A stretch of 34,495 nucleotides of DNA. It comes from Pseudomonadota bacterium (GTDB taxonomy: Bacteria; Pseudomonadota; Gammaproteobacteria; Burkholderiales; SG8-39). Below are positions 32,046-34,495 of this stretch, in pieces. The notes under the pieces are model-generated. The model searched no databases and was not told the DNA's origin. It was given only the letters and a program-made list of their open reading frames with translations. Within the stretch, counting starts at the first letter, position 1. Each line of letters begins with the position of its first letter. The translations under genes were made by a program, and so were the position numbers. The stretch lies in the NCBI GenBank assembly GCA_025352885.1, contig JANXRZ010000257.1, forward strand, positions 1-34,495, given 5' to 3'.

Positions 32046-32870
32046 ATGTGGGAGATGATTCGCCCGCGACAAGGAAACCTGCGCCTTTGGCAGGGTGGGA
32101 TGCTGGTCGCATTCTTCGTCATGTGGCACGTCTTGACCGTGCCGGGCATCCTGCCACCGTTTTACTTCGACGACTCGAGCAAGGCAGCCTTTTTCTTCGG
32201 AGAGCCGCTCAAGGTTCTGGGGCGGGTATGGGAGTGGTTCTATTCAGGCGAAATCTACGCGCACCTCTGGGTAACTTTGTGGGAGACGGTCCTTGCATTC
32301 GTCATAGGCACCGTTTCAGGTCTGGTCATCGGCCTCTGGCTGGCATTGAACCCGGTCGCATCAGCGCTGTGCGATCCCTATATCAAGGCGTTGAATTCGA
32401 TGCCGCGTGTCATCCTTGCGCCGATTTTCAGCGTCTGGTTCGGACTGGACATCGCATCCAAGGTCGCCCTTGGCGTCACGCTGGTGTTCTTCATCGTGTT
32501 TTTCAACGTTTACCAGGGCGTTCGAGAAGTCAGTCCCACGGTGCTCGCGAACGCCCGCATCCTCGGCGCCGGACCCAAGCAGCTGTTGCGGCATGTATAT
32601 GTGCCGAGCGCGATGAGCTGGGTGTTTGCGAGCCTGCATAATTCTGTCGGGCTGGCGTTCGTAGGTGCGGTCGTTGGTGAATATCTCGGCTCCTCGCGCG
32701 GGGTTGGTTACCTCATTCTCCAAGCGGAGGGAACATTCGACATCAACACGGTCTTTGCCGGCATCCTCGTGCTGACTGCATTTGCGTTGATGCTCGACTA
32801 CGCGGTGACCATCAGCGAAAAAAGGCTCATGGTCTGGCAGCCGCGGCAGGGCGAGACCGAGCGTATTTGA
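32046..32870 (+). CDS. ABC transporter permease (NitT/TauT, SsuC-like)
   Basis: 274 residues from the ATG at 32046; a possible ATG at 32019 would overlap the ATPase. About six helices are present (for example GGMLVAFFVMWHVLTV, LAFVIGTVSGLVIGLWLAL and VALGVTLVFFIVFFNVYQGV). The EAA-like cytoplasmic loop that contacts the ATPase reads NARILGAGPKQLLRHVYVPSA. With its neighbours it makes a complete importer. The following gene is a Bug receptor, an unrelated transport family, 32 bp downstream. Confidence 0.95.
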   Translation: MWEMIRPRQGNLRLWQGGMLVAFFVMWHVLTVPGILPPFYFDDSSKAAFFFGEPLKVLGRVWEWFYSGEIYAHLWVTLWETVLAFVIGTVSGLVIGLWLALNPVASALCDPYIKALNSMPRVILAPIFSVWFGLDIASKVALGVTLVFFIVFFNVYQGVREVSPTVLANARILGAGPKQLLRHVYVPSAMSWVFASLHNSVGLAFVGAVVGEYLGSSRGVGYLILQAEGTFDINTVFAGILVLTAFALMLDYAVTISEKRLMVWQPRQGETERI

Positions 32871-32902
32871 CGAAGTGCGGCATGAGCACTCTGAGACGAG
32901 GG

Positions 32903-33880
32903 ATGAAAGTGAATCGATTTTTGAATATCGCTTTGGTAACGCTTGCATCCGCAATTTGTGTAAATGCGGCCATAGCCCAACCGTATCCGAACCGGCCGGT
33001 GAAGCTGGTCGTTTCGTTTCCACCGGGGTCGACGCCCGACACTGTTGCTCGAGTGGTCGCGCCGAAGTTGCAGGAAGCGTTTGGCCAGCCGGTAATCGTG
33101 GAGAACCGTGCGGGGGCGGGGGGTAACCTCGCTGTAGATGCCGTGGCCAAGTCTGCAGCTGATGGATACACCTTGGTGGTCAGCACCAATGCCGCGCTCG
33201 CAACAAACAAGGTGCTCTACGAGAACCTGCCGTACGACCCGGAGCGCGATCTCGCCGCGATTTCATTGCTCGCATCGGCGCCGCAGATCCTCGTTGTCAC
33301 GCCATCGGTGCCTGCGACCACCTTCAAGCAGTTCATGGACCACGTGCGCGCGAATCCCGGCAAGCTCTCTTATGGATCGGCAGGCAGCGGAAGCGCGGCG
33401 CACCTCACCATGGAACTGCTCAAGTCGGAAGGCAAGATATTCCTCGTGCACATTCCTTATCGTGGATTCCCACAGGCGGTCACCGACATGCTCAGCGGGA
33501 GCATCCAGGCAATGTTCGCCATCGCGCCCGGAGTGTTGCCGCACATCAAGGCCGGTCGCATGAAAGGGCTCGCCGTTACGGCACTCAAGCGAACCGAGCA
33601 GGCGCCCGAGATCCCAAGCGTGGCCGAACTGGGCTACCCGCATCTCGAGTCGCTCGCCTGGATCGGAATGCTCGCGCCAGCGAAAACGCCCCAGGAGATC
33701 GTTGATCGTTTGGCTTCGGAGACAGTGCGGATCCTGCGCGATCCCGAGGCGAAGAAGACGCTTTCGAACCTGGGCTTCGACGTTGTCGCAAGCAGCGCCG
33801 CCGATTTCCGTAAGCTGCAGCACGCTGAGGTCGAAAAATGGGGCAAGGTGATTCGCGCTACCGGCGCGAAGCCCGACTGA
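32903..33880 (+). CDS. Bug/TctC-family periplasmic solute-binding protein
   Basis: 325 residues from the ATG at 32903. A signal peptide (MKVNRFLNIALVTLASAICVNA) precedes PYPNRPVKLVVSFPPGSTPDT, the usual Bug N-terminus. VIVENRAGAGGNLAVDAVAKSAADGYTL, YDPERDLAAISLLA and VTDMLSGSIQAMFAI follow. It is a second orphan Bug receptor in the window, with no TctA/TctB nearby. An ATG at 32882 (MSTLRRGMKV) is possible. The permease stop is 32 bp upstream, so the gene probably belongs to the ABC operon although it is not an ABC component. The TTTTTTT run after the stop (33881-33887), with a 7-bp hairpin (33852-33870) just before it, may help termination. Confidence 0.93.
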   Translation: MKVNRFLNIALVTLASAICVNAAIAQPYPNRPVKLVVSFPPGSTPDTVARVVAPKLQEAFGQPVIVENRAGAGGNLAVDAVAKSAADGYTLVVSTNAALATNKVLYENLPYDPERDLAAISLLASAPQILVVTPSVPATTFKQFMDHVRANPGKLSYGSAGSGSAAHLTMELLKSEGKIFLVHIPYRGFPQAVTDMLSGSIQAMFAIAPGVLPHIKAGRMKGLAVTALKRTEQAPEIPSVAELGYPHLESLAWIGMLAPAKTPQEIVDRLASETVRILRDPEAKKTLSNLGFDVVASSAADFRKLQHAEVEKWGKVIRATGAKPD

Positions 33881-33897
33881 TTTTTTTATTGGCGAGG

Positions 33898-33926
33898 TTG
33901 CGTTAGCTCTTCTGCCTCGCTATAAT
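33898..33926 (+). promoter_or_regulatory. promoter of tRNA-fMet
   Basis: TTGCGT (33898-33903) and a perfect TATAAT (33921-33926) are separated by exactly 17 bases. Initiation would fall near 33933, about 11 bases before the mature tRNA end. Confidence 0.8.
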
Positions 33927-33943
33927 CCTGCCCCTTACCCGGA

Positions 33944-34020
<77 letters not shown>

Positions 34021-34065
34021 CTCCTGGTAAGAGTTTTCAGGACTGTAAGAAATTCCGGAAATTGT

Positions 34066-34095
34066 TTGACAGGATTCTCCGGACAGCCCTATAAT
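34066..34095 (+). promoter_or_regulatory. rRNA operon promoter
   Basis: Consensus TTGACA (34066-34071) and TATAAT (34090-34095) are separated by 18 bases. It lies in an AT-rich patch (GTAAGAAATTCCGGAAATTG upstream), is followed by the rRNA leader, and reaches the 16S start about 290 bases later. It is a strong sigma70 promoter typical for rrn. Confidence 0.9.
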
Positions 34096-34102
34096 CTTGG
34101 TC

Positions 34103-34387
34103 TTCGCTGGTTGCGGCGAATCAAGCAGCAAAAGCCCTGAGAAAGGGTCCGCAACCACAGCTCTTTAAAAATTTACAGCCGATAAGTGTGGGCGCTTGAG
34201 TCGACGGCACGGATGCCAAAGGCCCCGGGAGCAATCCAGGGAAACCGGAATCCGGCTTGAAGCAAAAGTGCTCACATAAAGTAACGAAGTTTCAACTCCG
34301 TTTACTTTGAGTGAGAAGTAATTGTAATGTTGGCGCGGCCCTTAAAAGCTGCGCCGGCGACCCAGCAGAAATGTTGGAACCAGAATT
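34103..34387 (+). other. rRNA leader with antitermination elements
   Basis: About 285 bases without a gene. A 9-bp stem TGGTTGCGG (34108-34116) / CCGCAACCA (34149-34157) encloses a small CCCT/AGGG hairpin; it may be the boxB-like part. It is followed by a boxA-like sequence GCTCTTTAAAAATTT (34160-34174), resembling the Nus-factor site of rRNA leaders. Further down a long imperfect hairpin pairs AAAGTAA (34278-34284) with TTACTTT (34302-34308). The remaining part up to 34387 probably forms one strand of the RNase III stem for 16S; its partner lies outside the window. Confidence 0.75.
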
Positions 34388-34495
34388 AAACTGAAGAGTT
34401 TGATCCTGGCTCAGATTGAACGCTGGCGGCATGCCTTACACATGCAAGTCGAACGGCAGCACGGGGGCAACCCTGGTGGCGAGTGGCGAACGGGT
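34388..34495 (+). rRNA. rrs: 16S ribosomal RNA, 5' end only
   Basis: The mature 5' end AAACTGAAGAGTTTGATCC begins at 34388, aligned to E. coli A1. The stretch GGCTCAGATTGAACGCTGG and the variable region 1 that follows fit a betaproteobacterial, probably Burkholderiales, 16S. The gene continues past the window end. About 108 nt are visible. Confidence 0.98.

Noticed and set aside
33852-33887. Intrinsic terminator after the second Bug gene
   Set aside because: A 7-bp stem and a T run exist, but they are ten bases apart, so it is not a standard terminator; mentioned only in the gene entry.

Overview
The window is GC-rich chromosomal DNA of a betaproteobacterium, most likely Burkholderiales or a close relative. 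The evidence is the first ~108 nt of a 16S rRNA gene at the right edge, which has a betaproteobacterial 5' signature. Two orphan Bug/TctC-type periplasmic binding proteins, the ffs-dnaX-ybaB-recR block and many CoA- and acid-metabolism genes support this. Genes are tightly packed on both strands. I see no CRISPR array, transposase, phage gene or integrase, and no gene-free stretch over 300 bases except the rRNA leader.

Layout, left to right. Positions 1-1826: a VWA (CoxE-like) protein and a MoxR ATPase on the minus strand, divergent from two tandem monohaem cytochromes c. Positions 1872-9412 (minus): housekeeping genes (DUF1841, nth, a 2x[4Fe-4S] ferredoxin, pyrD and the N-degron transferases bpt and aat). 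Upstream of these lies a compact unit: an ornithine-cyclodeaminase-like enzyme, a Bug receptor, a PhnD-like protein with no signal peptide, and a Tat-exported Rieske protein. Positions 9502-12600: a second ornithine-cyclodeaminase-like paralogue, divergent from the first, then UbiX and UbiD on the minus strand. Positions 12769-17437: an ammonium channel, a Nudix hydrolase, and a three-gene plus-strand unit in which a medium-chain acyl-CoA-synthetase-like enzyme sits between two unrecognised membrane proteins. One of these membrane proteins is internally duplicated. Positions 17536-23022 (minus): UPF0114 membrane protein, class I fumarase, MFS transporter, HMG-CoA-lyase-like enzyme and a CaiB/BaiF CoA-transferase. 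Positions 23179-26873: acetyl-CoA synthetase and an MHS-family acid transporter. Positions 26944-30161: a small membrane protein, tRNA-Ser(GGA), 4.5S RNA, dnaX, ybaB and recR. Positions 30190-33880: a complete NitT/TauT-type ABC importer followed by a second orphan Bug receptor. Positions 33921-34495: initiator tRNA-fMet and the promoter, leader and start of an rRNA operon.

The metabolic theme is scavenging of small organic acids and nitrogen compounds: two Bug receptors, an ABC importer, two MFS transporters, CoA activation (AMP-forming ligases, CaiB), C-C cleavage (lyase), decarboxylation (UbiD with UbiX) and ammonium handling (Amt, OCD-like enzymes). The most unusual sequence-level signal is a 75-nt element present twice (10523-10597 and 17461-17535). 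The copies have identical length and about 68% ungapped identity by eye. Both sit in convergent intergenic gaps, where two of the other three such gaps carry a conventional GGCCCGC hairpin terminator. Also noteworthy are the signal-less PhnD-like/atypical Rieske pair, the divergent OCD-like paralogues, the duplicated membrane protein, and a 15-nt triplicate repeat across the fumarase stop and the MFS start.
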